Part shown: positions 11,831 to 20,824 of the stretch, one piece after another
How positions within the stretch are numbered: the first letter of the stretch is position 1
How the letters are laid out: each line of letters begins with the position of its first letter
Assembly (NCBI GenBank): GCA_021432605.1
Contig: MU271149.1
Coordinates: forward strand, 682,001-746,000
Reading direction: 5' to 3'
Origin: Coniochaeta sp. PMI_546
Taxonomy: Eukaryota > Ascomycota > Sordariomycetes > Coniochaetales > Coniochaetaceae
Length of the DNA: 64,000 nucleotides
Position numbers and translations under genes: made by a program
The notes under the pieces: model-generated
The model's input: only the letters and a program-made list of their open reading frames with translations
What the model was told of the DNA's origin: nothing
Databases searched by the model: none

Positions 11831-11848
11831 CACGTGATCTTCACGTGA
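11831..11848 (+). promoter_or_regulatory. paired CACGTG E-boxes upstream of URI/Bud27
   Basis: CACGTGA at 11831 is followed 4 nt later by the palindrome TCACGTGA at 11841-11848, about 110 bp upstream of the URI start codon. CACGTG is the core bound by fungal bHLH factors of the Cbf1, Pho4 and SREBP type. A TTTTTATA stretch at 11877 could be the TATA element. The site is seen in the sequence; its use is inferred. Confidence 0.45.
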
Positions 11849-11957
11849 ATGCTACTAAATATCTGACCCGCCAAAATTTTTATAGCAGAAGGACCACGGG
11901 CACCCTTGACCTTCTTCCTCCTAAAAACACTTGCTGATCCCACTTCACATTGTTATC

Positions 11958-13772
11958 ATGGCACAAACAAGAGATCTGACGCACGACCTTGAGCGGCACC
12001 GTCAGGTCCTTGAGGAAACAGTCAGCAACCTCCGCAAGTCTCTTCAAGTGTGGGAACAATGGTACATTGAGTACTCGCACCTCAAAGAAGAAGTGACGAC
12101 CCTACCAGAGCAGCCGCCGTCCCGGAAGGAGCTGGCGCGGATACGGCGTGACTTTGACAGCGAGCTTATAACCAAGAAGGAAGTAAATGAGATCTTCGGC
12201 AAGAATGACCTGAAGAAACCGGAGCAGATCGTCAGCGTACTCTCACGGCGGATCGACTACGTCGAGAAGAACGTCGAGACGCTGGAGAAGCAGCTCGAGG
12301 CGGCGGAGAACAAGCTTGCTGCCTCCACGGTGATTGCGGAGCCGGATGGGGTCGTTGATGAGGAGAGTGGGCTACCGATCACGGACATCATTGAGGAAAT
12401 CGACGAGGAGGGAAACGTGGTGAATTTCCGGCTGCAGACTGGCGGGGATGTTGGGCCCAAGGTTCTTGAGGCATTGAAGAAGGCCGGCGTTGATTCGCTT
12501 GAAGAGGACGGTGAGGCGAAGGAGGTGGGGTCTCCGGAACCGGAGGCCAAGATTGACGCGGAGCCGGCTTCCGAGTCCCAGGCAGCTGAAGACACATCGA
12601 CTACAGACAGGGCCGTGGCCCACGAAACAACGACCGACGACAAGAAAGCCGGCAAGCGGAAAACCGTGTCCTTTGCCGAGAAGTTAGAGGTTTCCGAATT
12701 CACCAACGGTGAACATGGCGATGAGGATGAGCCGAAGTCCAGGGCGGCTCAACGCCTGGAGGCAATCATGCAACAAGCCAGAGAGCTGGAAAATATGCCT
12801 CTGGAATCTGCAGCGCTGCCCGAAGACGAATCGGACGAAGAGGCGCAGCTTCGGCGAGATATGCTAGCCTACAGCGCATCTGAGATTGGGCCCATCGTTG
12901 CCGAACTCGAACTGGACGACGGTACGGAAGATGACGATGAGGATTACGAGTTCGACTATACCGATGATGACGACGAAGAGGACGAACTCGGTCGGACGAA
13001 GTACAGTGTTATCACTGACGACTATATCAAGCGCATGCAAGAGCTCGAGAAGCGGCTTGGTGTAGAATCGGCCTTCGCCGCTGAGCGATCGGCACAACTG
13101 GAGGTGCCAGTGGAAGGCCTAGGTCAGATCAGGGTCGTGCACCCACCCAGCGAAGCAGCGCCTAAGCCCTCCATTGAAAAGGCTACCAAGCCGAAAGGAG
13201 ACAAGCCGGCAAAGAAAGGCGTCAGGTTTGCGGAGGAGCTGGATATTGCGGACGAGACCACGGCAAGAACCGTCCTTCCTGAGCGGCCAGCTGCGAAAAA
13301 GGTGCCCGAGGTCAATCCTGTGAGCGAGATCATCACGGAAAGGACTAGCAAGCCGGCGCCTCCTCATGCAGAACCCTCCGCCAACGCCAAGAAGCCATCG
13401 CGCTTCAAGAAAGACCGCGCCGCCGGCGTCCCAATAGCAGCGCCCACCATGCCTGTCGGACCGCTAAACGCGCCCGTACGCTTCCTAGACGAAGATCGGA
13501 CTGTTGCGCCGTCTGGGCCTGAAGGCAAGACGCTAGCAGACGGTATCCTGGAGCGGGAACCAGCAATGACTCCGAAGGATCCAGACGAGATGGATGCTGC
13601 GCTGCTGCATCAGGAAGCGGCTGTCGAGTATCACCGCATGCGGAACCGGATGATCCAGAGAGAAGGTGGCTTCAACAAGGAGGACGAGAGGGTCATTGTG
13701 CCTCTGGACGAGGAAGAGGGCGGCCCTAAGAAGATGAGCCGGTTTAAGGCTGCACGTCTTTCACGGCAATGA
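11958..13772 (+). CDS. BUD27: URI/Bud27 unconventional prefoldin-like protein
   Basis: This is a single exon of 604 residues starting MAQTRDLTHDLERH. Residues 1-125 form an alpha-type prefoldin domain with two long coiled coils and a conserved hairpin (EVNEIFGKNDLKKPEQIVSV). The middle is acidic (TEDDDEDYEFDYTDDDDEEDE) and disordered. The C-terminal 75 residues carry the DUF3835 signature (EAAVEYHRMRNRMIQREGGF and a final MSRFKAARLSRQ). Family members bind Rpb5 and help assemble RNA polymerases and link translation to TOR signalling. Two RVxF-type protein phosphatase 1 docking motifs, KTVSF (about residue 235) and KGVRF (about 420), each followed by AE-x-L, are visible. The start at 11958 was preferred over the upstream non-ATG extension. 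Confidence 0.9.
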   Translation: MAQTRDLTHDLERHRQVLEETVSNLRKSLQVWEQWYIEYSHLKEEVTTLPEQPPSRKELARIRRDFDSELITKKEVNEIFGKNDLKKPEQIVSVLSRRIDYVEKNVETLEKQLEAAENKLAASTVIAEPDGVVDEESGLPITDIIEEIDEEGNVVNFRLQTGGDVGPKVLEALKKAGVDSLEEDGEAKEVGSPEPEAKIDAEPASESQAAEDTSTTDRAVAHETTTDDKKAGKRKTVSFAEKLEVSEFTNGEHGDEDEPKSRAAQRLEAIMQQARELENMPLESAALPEDESDEEAQLRRDMLAYSASEIGPIVAELELDDGTEDDDEDYEFDYTDDDDEEDELGRTKYSVITDDYIKRMQELEKRLGVESAFAAERSAQLEVPVEGLGQIRVVHPPSEAAPKPSIEKATKPKGDKPAKKGVRFAEELDIADETTARTVLPERPAAKKVPEVNPVSEIITERTSKPAPPHAEPSANAKKPSRFKKDRAAGVPIAAPTMPVGPLNAPVRFLDEDRTVAPSGPEGKTLADGILEREPAMTPKDPDEMDAALLHQEAAVEYHRMRNRMIQREGGFNKEDERVIVPLDEEEGGPKKMSRFKAARLSRQ

Positions 13773-14443
13773 GTGTCTCTTTGGCTGGTGCGAGTTGAGC
13801 GTGAAAGTTCAGGCTGACTGGCTAGTTCAGACTTAATTGAGTCTTGTGCCGTCTCTGTGGCCATATTTCTATCCTCTTAGTGTGACTGTCTCTGGGCTGA
13901 AGAGTATGCTGGTCTAAAGGATGTCTCGCATCGACTCGAAGCTGGGATAAGCAATGTCACGAATCGCCTGGACCCAGGAATAGCATACCCAGGCGCCAAG
14001 GTAGGACGTCCACCTTTCTTTCCCGTCTCTCTCAGCAAGTCTGGATACCTGCATGCCAAGTTGCAAGATCTCTCTAGGAAGAAACGGAACGCTTCTTGTC
14101 TGACAATTGATGGTCTGCGGCTGCTCATCTGCATTCCATTACGAGCGATTCCAAGAGTAAGTCGAATGGGGCTCTCTGACGCCATGACTCCTGTACCCGT
14201 TGGTCTCGGCGATTCGTTTACCCCATCACATTCTGTCACACTGTCCTATTCTGGACATAAACACCGTAGACATTCAATGATAAGCTTATTGATGTTACGC
14301 GTCCGTATTATGAACAGTTTTCCCCTAATGTTGGAAACGCCAAGTACGCCGGTGTACCTATTTGTCAACACTTCCACCGGGTATTCTCAAGATCTAGACA
14401 GCTTTCTAGACAATCTTTTGCTCCTGCATCCTCCACACTGGCC
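13773..14443. other. convergent 3' spacer
   Basis: This lies between the ends of URI/Bud27 (plus) and nudC (minus). Only short chance open frames are seen; it presumably holds both 3' UTRs. Confidence 0.5.
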
Positions 14444-15164
14444 TTACGTAACCTTCGCCTTGCTAAAGTCCATCTCAGGGTGCTGCGCCTGAAACTTCTT
14501 GAGTATGTCCAACTTCTTTTGTTCGTCGCTTGTGGGTAAGCCCATCTCCTTCTGCCGCTGGTCAAACATCATCTTCTCGACCATGGTTCTCGTCTCCCCC
14601 TCAAGGTCCGACAGCTTGCTGTTCTCGGGCACGATCTTGCTGACGTCGATCTTGGGCGCGCCGGCCACCACGTGCGGCCACCACTCCATCTTGTTGGCCT
14701 TGTCTAGGTGGATTTCGACCGTCTTCGTGCCGTCGGGCGCTGCCGAAAGGGTCCAGGTGCTGTCGTCTACGCGGATCGGGGCGAAGAGGTCACCCTGCAA
14801 GACAGAATAGTTAGCTTCGCCTCTTGGGTTTCTGGGATGGGCGGTAGGGAGAGGGATATACGTACAGTTATGAGTGGCTCCTGGCCCTTGACGCCGGCTA
14901 CTATCTTGGTCTTCTGGATATCAATCTTGAGATCCTTGCTCTTGTAGTTGCCCGGGACCGAGAAGGTGAGGTCGAGGTCGCCAATCGTCTGTGTCCACTT
15001 GTAGGGTAGCGCATCTTGCTCAGCCTTTTCCTGTGCGGCGCGAGCTGCCTCCTCGGCTGGGCTGAGCTCCGGGGCTTGTTCTGGGGCTTTGGGAGCCTGT
15101 TAGTCATGGTGTGAGGAGATTGGAAGGTCTAAGCAGTCGACTCACATTTGCCTTTGTCAGCCAT
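14444..15164 (-). CDS. nudC: nuclear movement protein NudC (CS domain)
   Basis: The exons are 15146..15164 (19 nt), about 14866..15086, and 14444..14794, giving about 196 residues, close to the 198 of Aspergillus nidulans NUDC. The N-terminus MADKGK leads into an acidic helix ([17 protein letters not shown]). A CS/p23-like beta-sandwich follows ([48 protein letters not shown]), then the conserved tail [20 protein letters not shown]. NudC is a chaperone-like factor for dynein/LIS1-dependent nuclear migration. The second intron is clear (GTACGT donor, TTGCAG acceptor). The first acceptor is uncertain: the phase-correct site is a weak AAG, so the first codons may be wrong. The gene shares a 500-bp divergent promoter with TFB3. 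Confidence 0.88.
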
Positions 15165-15664
15165 ATTGCTATATTTGCTTTCGCTACCTGGATTGTGCAG
15201 AAAGTCAAAGTTGAGATGTTACACGTGTAGAGTGCTTCGCGATTTATGTCCTGGAAGCTCGTGGAAGCTCCAGTCTGGAGCTCCAGAAGGCTGACCAAAT
15301 TCCACTTGCGAGGGGCAGGTCCCAGAATGCCCCGCGCTTCCGCTAGCGGCTGACCAATCGATGCTACGGGCTGCCTGCGCTAAGCAAGCACTAAAAGACC
15401 AGGACCCTTGCCTCTATCCAGCCTCGTCGACGACATCACTTCCACTGTGCCGCCAAACCTCAAGCTGGCCCTGCAACATCTACCTCGATCGCCAGATCAG
15501 CGTTGTCCAGCGCGGAGCCGACTCCATCACTGAAATTAGATCTTTCCAAGTATTTCTGTCCTCATCTTAACATCCTCATCATCTCGACACTTCCAAACAA
15601 AACCCTCGAGCTCACCGGCCCGCTCTCCTCCACCTCCACATCATCGGCCACCGCATTCCTCACA
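15165..15664. promoter_or_regulatory. divergent promoter of nudC and TFB3
   Basis: This 500-bp interval separates the two start codons and must hold both promoters and 5' leaders. The TFB3 side (15480-15660) is rich in CT and CATC, typical of fungal 5' leaders. No clear TATA box was found. Confidence 0.5.
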
Positions 15665-16810
15665 ATGTCTCGCAAACCGACCTTCACCCCCCGCGCCTCC
15701 ATCGGCAGCGTTGGAGTTGGTGCCCCCGGCGCCCCGGCCATCTCCAGCGACGACATGTGTCCCGTATGCAAGACAATCCGCTACCTGAACAAGGACATGG
15801 AGTTCCTCATCAATCCGGAGTGCTACCACCCCATGTGCAGCAACTGCGTCAACCGTCTCTTCAACGACGGGCCGAACCAATGTCCCTACGCGGGCTGCCA
15901 CCAAACCCTACGCAGAAAAGGGTTCCGGTCCGCCTTCTTCGGAGATCTTACGGTGGAGCGCGAAGTCGATATACGGAGGAGGGTGGCGGCCGTGTTCAAC
16001 CAGGTGGAGGACGACTTCGAGACCTTGCGGGATTACAACGATTACCTGCAGACGGTAGAAGACCTCACCTTCGACTTGGTCTTTTCGGGAGACGAGGCCA
16101 AGAGGAGAAAGGCTGAGGCCACCCTGCAGCAGTGGGAGGCCGAGCACAAGGCTGATATTGAGAGGAACAAGAAGGCTGGCCGGGAGGCGGACGAGAGTGC
16201 CCGGCGGAGACTAGCTGCTGAGCGCGAGGCGGCGAGACAGAGGCGGCTGGAGGCAGCCAAGGAGGCGGAGGAGGAAAGGCTGGAGAGGGTGAGGAGTAAT
16301 GAGGAGGCGCTCGATCAGCTTGCCAAAGGAGAGGGGGCTGCAAAGGTGCAGCTCAAGAGACGTGGGCAGCAGACGCGTCCGGCGTCGCAGGTGCCGGATG
16401 CGGACGCGGCGGCCGAGGTAACTGGTGCGGCGGGCAGATTGTCGATCAGGGGCCTCAAGGAGAAGAGGAAGGCGCCCGAGAACACGGGCCCGTACGATCC
16501 GTTCGCGGGATACGATTTCCATCCCGACAGATACAAGCTCCGCGACACGTTCAACAACGATTGGTTGGACGGGTTCGCGCGGGATCCTAAGCATGCTACG
16601 GGCGGGTACGATGTGCGGGAGTACTACGCGCGGGCCATGTTCGATGCCTTTGCTGGACTGGGGGTGTTTATTGATGACGAGAAGGAGACGGGCGGCCTGG
16701 ACATGTCTGCTAGGGAAGTTGCTGATTTCGGCGCCGGGATGGCGGCTGAGCAAAGCGGACCGGTGGTTGCGCCTAGCATCCGGATGGAGGTTGATGATGT
16801 CTTTGCTTGA
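15665..16810 (+). CDS. TFB3: TFIIH subunit Tfb3 (MAT1 homologue)
   Basis: This is a single exon of 381 residues starting MSRKPTFTPRASIGS. A C3HC4 RING lies at about residues 31-75 (DDMCPVCKTIRYLNKD, then CYHPMCSNCVNRLF and CPYAGC), directly followed by the MAT1-family stretch LRRKGFRSAFFGDLTVEREV. A long coiled coil fills about residues 95-230 (DDFETLRDYNDYLQTVEDLTF onward). The C-terminal part (DGFARDPKHATGGYDVREYY) is the region that activates the CDK7/Kin28-cyclin H pair. In yeast Tfb3 also anchors the kinase module to core TFIIH and aids cullin neddylation. The frame stays open upstream of 15665, but this ATG gives the conserved N-terminus. Confidence 0.93.
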   Translation: MSRKPTFTPRASIGSVGVGAPGAPAISSDDMCPVCKTIRYLNKDMEFLINPECYHPMCSNCVNRLFNDGPNQCPYAGCHQTLRRKGFRSAFFGDLTVEREVDIRRRVAAVFNQVEDDFETLRDYNDYLQTVEDLTFDLVFSGDEAKRRKAEATLQQWEAEHKADIERNKKAGREADESARRRLAAEREAARQRRLEAAKEAEEERLERVRSNEEALDQLAKGEGAAKVQLKRRGQQTRPASQVPDADAAAEVTGAAGRLSIRGLKEKRKAPENTGPYDPFAGYDFHPDRYKLRDTFNNDWLDGFARDPKHATGGYDVREYYARAMFDAFAGLGVFIDDEKETGGLDMSAREVADFGAGMAAEQSGPVVAPSIRMEVDDVFA

Positions 16811-17241
16811 GAAGGCGGTCGACACTTGACTTTCGGTTGCATTAGCGTTGGCGTTTGGATAATCGGATTGCCTTTGGTCTGGCAATCATGTACATACTAT
16901 TAGAATCCCAAATGGACTGAGCAGTCTAGGGAAAGGTGGACAGTATGTCCGGCCGTGATGGGTATTGGATTGAGATCATAGACGGTCAAAGCAATGCCAA
17001 TGGACTCATCTGATACGAAGAAATTCGTTCGCCTTGTCGTTGCCTACCATCTACAAGTCTGTTCAAAGCTGCAGTGATGTCCAGCTCTCGAAAACAGGTG
17101 GAAAGAAGAATCACCAGGAACGCCGCGCTTGAAACCCTAGGCCAAAAAAAAAACGAACAAGCAATCTACCATTAGATGCAGGATCCATAAGCTTTCAGCT
17201 CCCTCCCCCAGTAACAATCAAGGGCTGAGTTGTAAATCGCA
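16811..17241. other. convergent 3' spacer
   Basis: These 431 bp lie between the stop codons of TFB3 (plus) and the AP180-like gene (minus). They contain a short A-run near 17142 and nothing recognised as a gene. Confidence 0.5.
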
Positions 17242-19411
17242 CTATTGCCATGGCGTTTGCTGCGCCGGACGAGGAAAGACCGGCACCGTCTCGAGCTGGT
17301 CTAGGCCACCGCCGATAGGCTGCTGGTGGTTCTGCCAGCCCATGCCCGTGTTGTGGTTCACGAACGCGCCCTGACGAAAGGGGTTCGTAGTCCCTATCGG
17401 CTGCGGCACAAGTCCGGTACCTGTCGCCAAAGGCTGTTGCTCGGGTTGTTGCTGCGGAGGTTGTTGAACCAGAGGTTGCCCGAAGTTCTTGGCGAAGGGG
17501 TTTGTGCCTGTCGGCATCGCTTGTAACGGAAGTGGTTGCTGTGGAGTTGGCGACTGCGTCAGAAATGGGGAGTTGCTTGTCGCTGTTGTTGGAGATGTGA
17601 AAGTTTGAGCGGCTGGCGGCGACGTGCGGGCAAATGGATTTGTTGCTTGCCTCTGTAGAGGAGCGGATTGGAAGGGCGTTGTCGTTGGCGAAGTGGGTTG
17701 ACCAGTCATTTGACCAGTCATCATCATGGACTGGCGGAAGGGATTGGTGATCTGCTGCGGCGTCTGTAGTGTCTGAAACCCTGTTGGCGAAGCAGTTTGG
17801 AAACTTGCAGGAGCATTCTGCTGGATAGGAGAAAGCGAGGTTGGCTGGAAGCTTGGCTGAGGAGTGAAGCCACCGAACCCGGCACCGGTGAAGTTTTGTT
17901 GCATCTGTTGTGGCTGTTCCTGCTGGACAAAGCCGGTCACGTTAGGTTGCTGTAAGCCGCCGGTGTTTATGAACCCCGTAGGTTGGGCCATGAAACCGTT
18001 CGTCTGCATTTGCCCTGTTGGTTGCATCTGGAACCCATTATTGACCCATGGGTTGACGCCGGTCTGTAGAGGGACTCCCGTCTGCAAAGGCACACCCGTC
18101 TGTAAAGAAGATTGGGCTTGTGGCTGGGGTTGTACTGCCATGGTAGTCTGGTTCTGCTCGATGGAGTCAAAGAAATCGATTAAGTCTTGGTCTGGTCCCT
18201 TGGCGGGTTCGGCCGGCTTGGAAGGCTGTTGGGAGCCATTGGCAGTCGAAAATGCCTTGGCCGTATCGGACTTGGATGCTGGCTCGTTCTTAAAAGTCTT
18301 CGAACTCCCCCCGGACGTTCCTTTGGACTTCTTGGCTTCAAGCTCAGCCAGGTATTGCCGTCGGTGAATCTCAAAGTCTGGGTCTTTGAGGTACTCCTCC
18401 AACTGCCGGCCCAAATTCACCGGGGCGTGCTTCAATTTTGGCACCTCCACCCTAGTGTGGTGCTCATACTGCCTAGCAATGCTCAGATACTGGACCACAA
18501 AGTCAGTCTGGCGCGTGAAGGTGCGGTAGATATCCATTGCCCTCTCTGCATCAGGTTTGGACATCTCGAAGAAGTGACCTATCCATGAATCATTAGCCCA
18601 GGCCAGCTCCTCAAGCGCACGTTTGAGTCTACCTAGTATATTGATCATTGCCTGGTTGAGCACCTGGAACAGCTGTAGAAGATCCAGGACGAGCAGCCTG
18701 AAGACGGTGATTGTGATCTCGTTCTCTGGCTCGTGATCCATGACCTGTATACATGTCAACATTCAGCTTCGTGGAATTAACGGTCTGTTGGGAACACCAA
18801 CATCGCATTTTAGGAGGGCGGTAAGCTGATTCTGGACAGCCTCGGTCTCGCGAAGTAGCCCTTTGTCCACTGACAACTTCTCCAGTCGCGGTTCCTTTGC
18901 CCTAACCCAATCTATTTTCGTGTCGCGATATGCTCGGGCCCTTTCCTGAAGGTAGTTCGAGTAATGGCGGATGTTTCGACCTTGGGTTTGAGCTGCAACG
19001 CCGTTAGTTTCCCATCCTCCGTGTCGCGATTCCCGCTGATGTCACTTACCATCGGAGAACATGCTCACGGCGAGCAAGTTTCTGTGCTTAGCGAGATATG
19101 CTAGAGTAACGTCTGGCGAGCCTTCTCTTATCATCAGATGCACCGTAATCAAGCTTTTGAAGACGACGGTCCATGTCGAGTCGTGGAGTCGGTGTTGGAG
19201 CGCCCGGAAGACTTCGCCCACGCCAGCTTCACCCGCATGTGTCGCTACTAGGATGTGCTCGATGTACTTGGTCTTTGGCGGGGCGGCCTGCAGGGGAAGA
19301 GCAATTAGCATCACGTTCCACTGATTGATGACAGGGAGCGTAGGGGATCAGGTGGTAGCTGACCTTGATCTTGGTCGCGCCTTTGACCGACTTCTCAAAT
19401 GAGCTCGCCAT
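17242..19411 (-). CDS. AP180/YAP180-type clathrin assembly protein (ANTH domain)
   Basis: The exons are 19364..19411, 19050..19287, 18802..18992 and 17242..18744, all in phase, giving 659 residues. The N-terminus reads MASSFEKSVKGATKIK/AAPPKTKY across the first splice and matches the ANTH phosphoinositide-binding motif (GAT, then PxxKxKY). The ANTH helical domain runs to about residue 275 and includes KYIEHILVATHAGEAGVGEV. The tail is rich in Gln, Pro and Thr and has four NPF motifs (in FR/AR/AK contexts) that bind EH-domain proteins such as Ede1 and Pan1, a clathrin-box-like LIDFFDS, and a triple PLQTGV repeat. The family (yeast Yap1801/1802) links PIP2 membranes, clathrin and cargo SNAREs in endocytosis. 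The third donor (GTTGGT) is weak but phase-correct. Confidence 0.9.
18058..18109 (-). repeat. triple 18-bp in-frame repeat in the AP180-like gene
   Basis: Three nearly identical 18-bp units encode PLQTGV three times in a row. The third copies differ at silent sites, so the array is old enough to have drifted while the peptide was kept. Confidence 0.7.
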
Positions 19412-20824
19412 GTCGGGCTAGCTGACACGATTGGGTTCCTGGAGTACCAGGTCAGAGCCAACGTTGTCGCGAAGGCCGCAGAGCTCCTGATCAATCGAGT
19501 CGCATTGACAAAGCTCCAAGACGCTGGGAAATGGGTGTCGCGAGTGACTGGAAGTAAGCTGCTAATAGTTACAATCAATCAGAGAGCTGCTGGTACCGTC
19601 GGGTAGCTTTTGGGCGCTGTGACAGCCTCGACCTGGGTGAAGAAAAAGGCAAAAGTTGGCGGAGAGATGAGGTTGGCGTAGGTCACTAAGGCACAAGATA
19701 CGACATACGTAGTAGCTAGGTCTACACTCCCTTACTGTAGTACCGACCTATCTTCAGCCGGGTTCCCGGTTGCGCTACAATCATTTAATGCGAAGCCCGG
19801 GAAATCCGGGGTTGGCATTGGCCAGAACGTCACTCAGCCCCTCCAAAGTTCCAACAACTGGAACCACGTCAAAATTGCGGCCCAATGAAAGGAACAAAAA
19901 ACGGCCAGTCGCAGTACAGCTCGTGAACCAGTGGGATGGTATGGCTCTGACAAAGGCCTGGCTGGGTCTCTTGAACATGTCGATTTGATATTCAGGTTTA
20001 GTGGTGATACGGCGCTATTTGATAGCTGATACCAGGAATTCCTAGCAGTTAAACACAGGATACGATTCTATAATTCCATTCATGATGTCTAGACGGGAGT
20101 CTTGATGGCCTCTTAGTCGTCCCCTCCTCCCCACCCTAGCATGGGAAAAGAATGTACACTACAGGGCCATCACACTCGCGCATAGAGAGATTCAACAAGA
20201 GACAACAGTACACGATGACCAGTAACAGCACGATGTTGAGCCACACCTTCGCTTGAAAGTTGACGCCGCCTTCTCCACAGCAGTAACCAGGTCACCTCGG
20301 TCAACACCCAGGATCAGCCCCAGCAACATACGAACATAATGAAAATCAATGGGCCTTCCATTTCAAAAGAGTCAGAGTTGCCATCATCGCGTCCGATAGT
20401 TAACAAGGTCCTGATGTGCCGGACGCTTATTTCATACTTCCCATATACCTTCACAACCAGACCACTTAAGCCCCAGAAGGGGAGAGTTTGGAGGCTCCAG
20501 AATATGGGAAGCTATCATATGGAACACACGGCTTTCATCATCTGTGAGTGGACTTGTCAGTTTCAGCGTCGCCGCAGAGTTTAAGATCTTGGTTGACATA
20601 CATTTATTTGAATTGGAAGGATGGAGAGAAAAAAAGAGGGAAGGTTTTGAAATTCTCGACACTGCCATTCTTTTTAATATTGCCGGGCCGCTTGATCAGG
20701 CCCCACTAAAAACTTCCACGAGAGCTGGTTGCCGAAGTTGTTCCGTTGTCATGCTCATCTCAGGCCATAGGACTCAGATATAGTCCTCCGTTCCCAGGCA
20801 TCGCCGCACATGAGTTCGTGAGAT
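19412..20824. other. divergent spacer between AP180-like gene and MSD1
   Basis: These 1.4 kb hold the promoters of both genes. Short open frames at 19770-19988 and 20339-20783 have no protein-like features. Nothing else was recognised. Confidence 0.5.

Noticed and set aside
16211-16885. 224-codon minus-strand frame
   Set aside because: It is the antisense of TFB3; its composition is the mirror of the Tfb3 coiled coil.
17980-18120. Short regular repeats as a possible CRISPR-like array
   Set aside because: They are in-frame PLQTGV coding repeats without spacers, in a eukaryotic gene.
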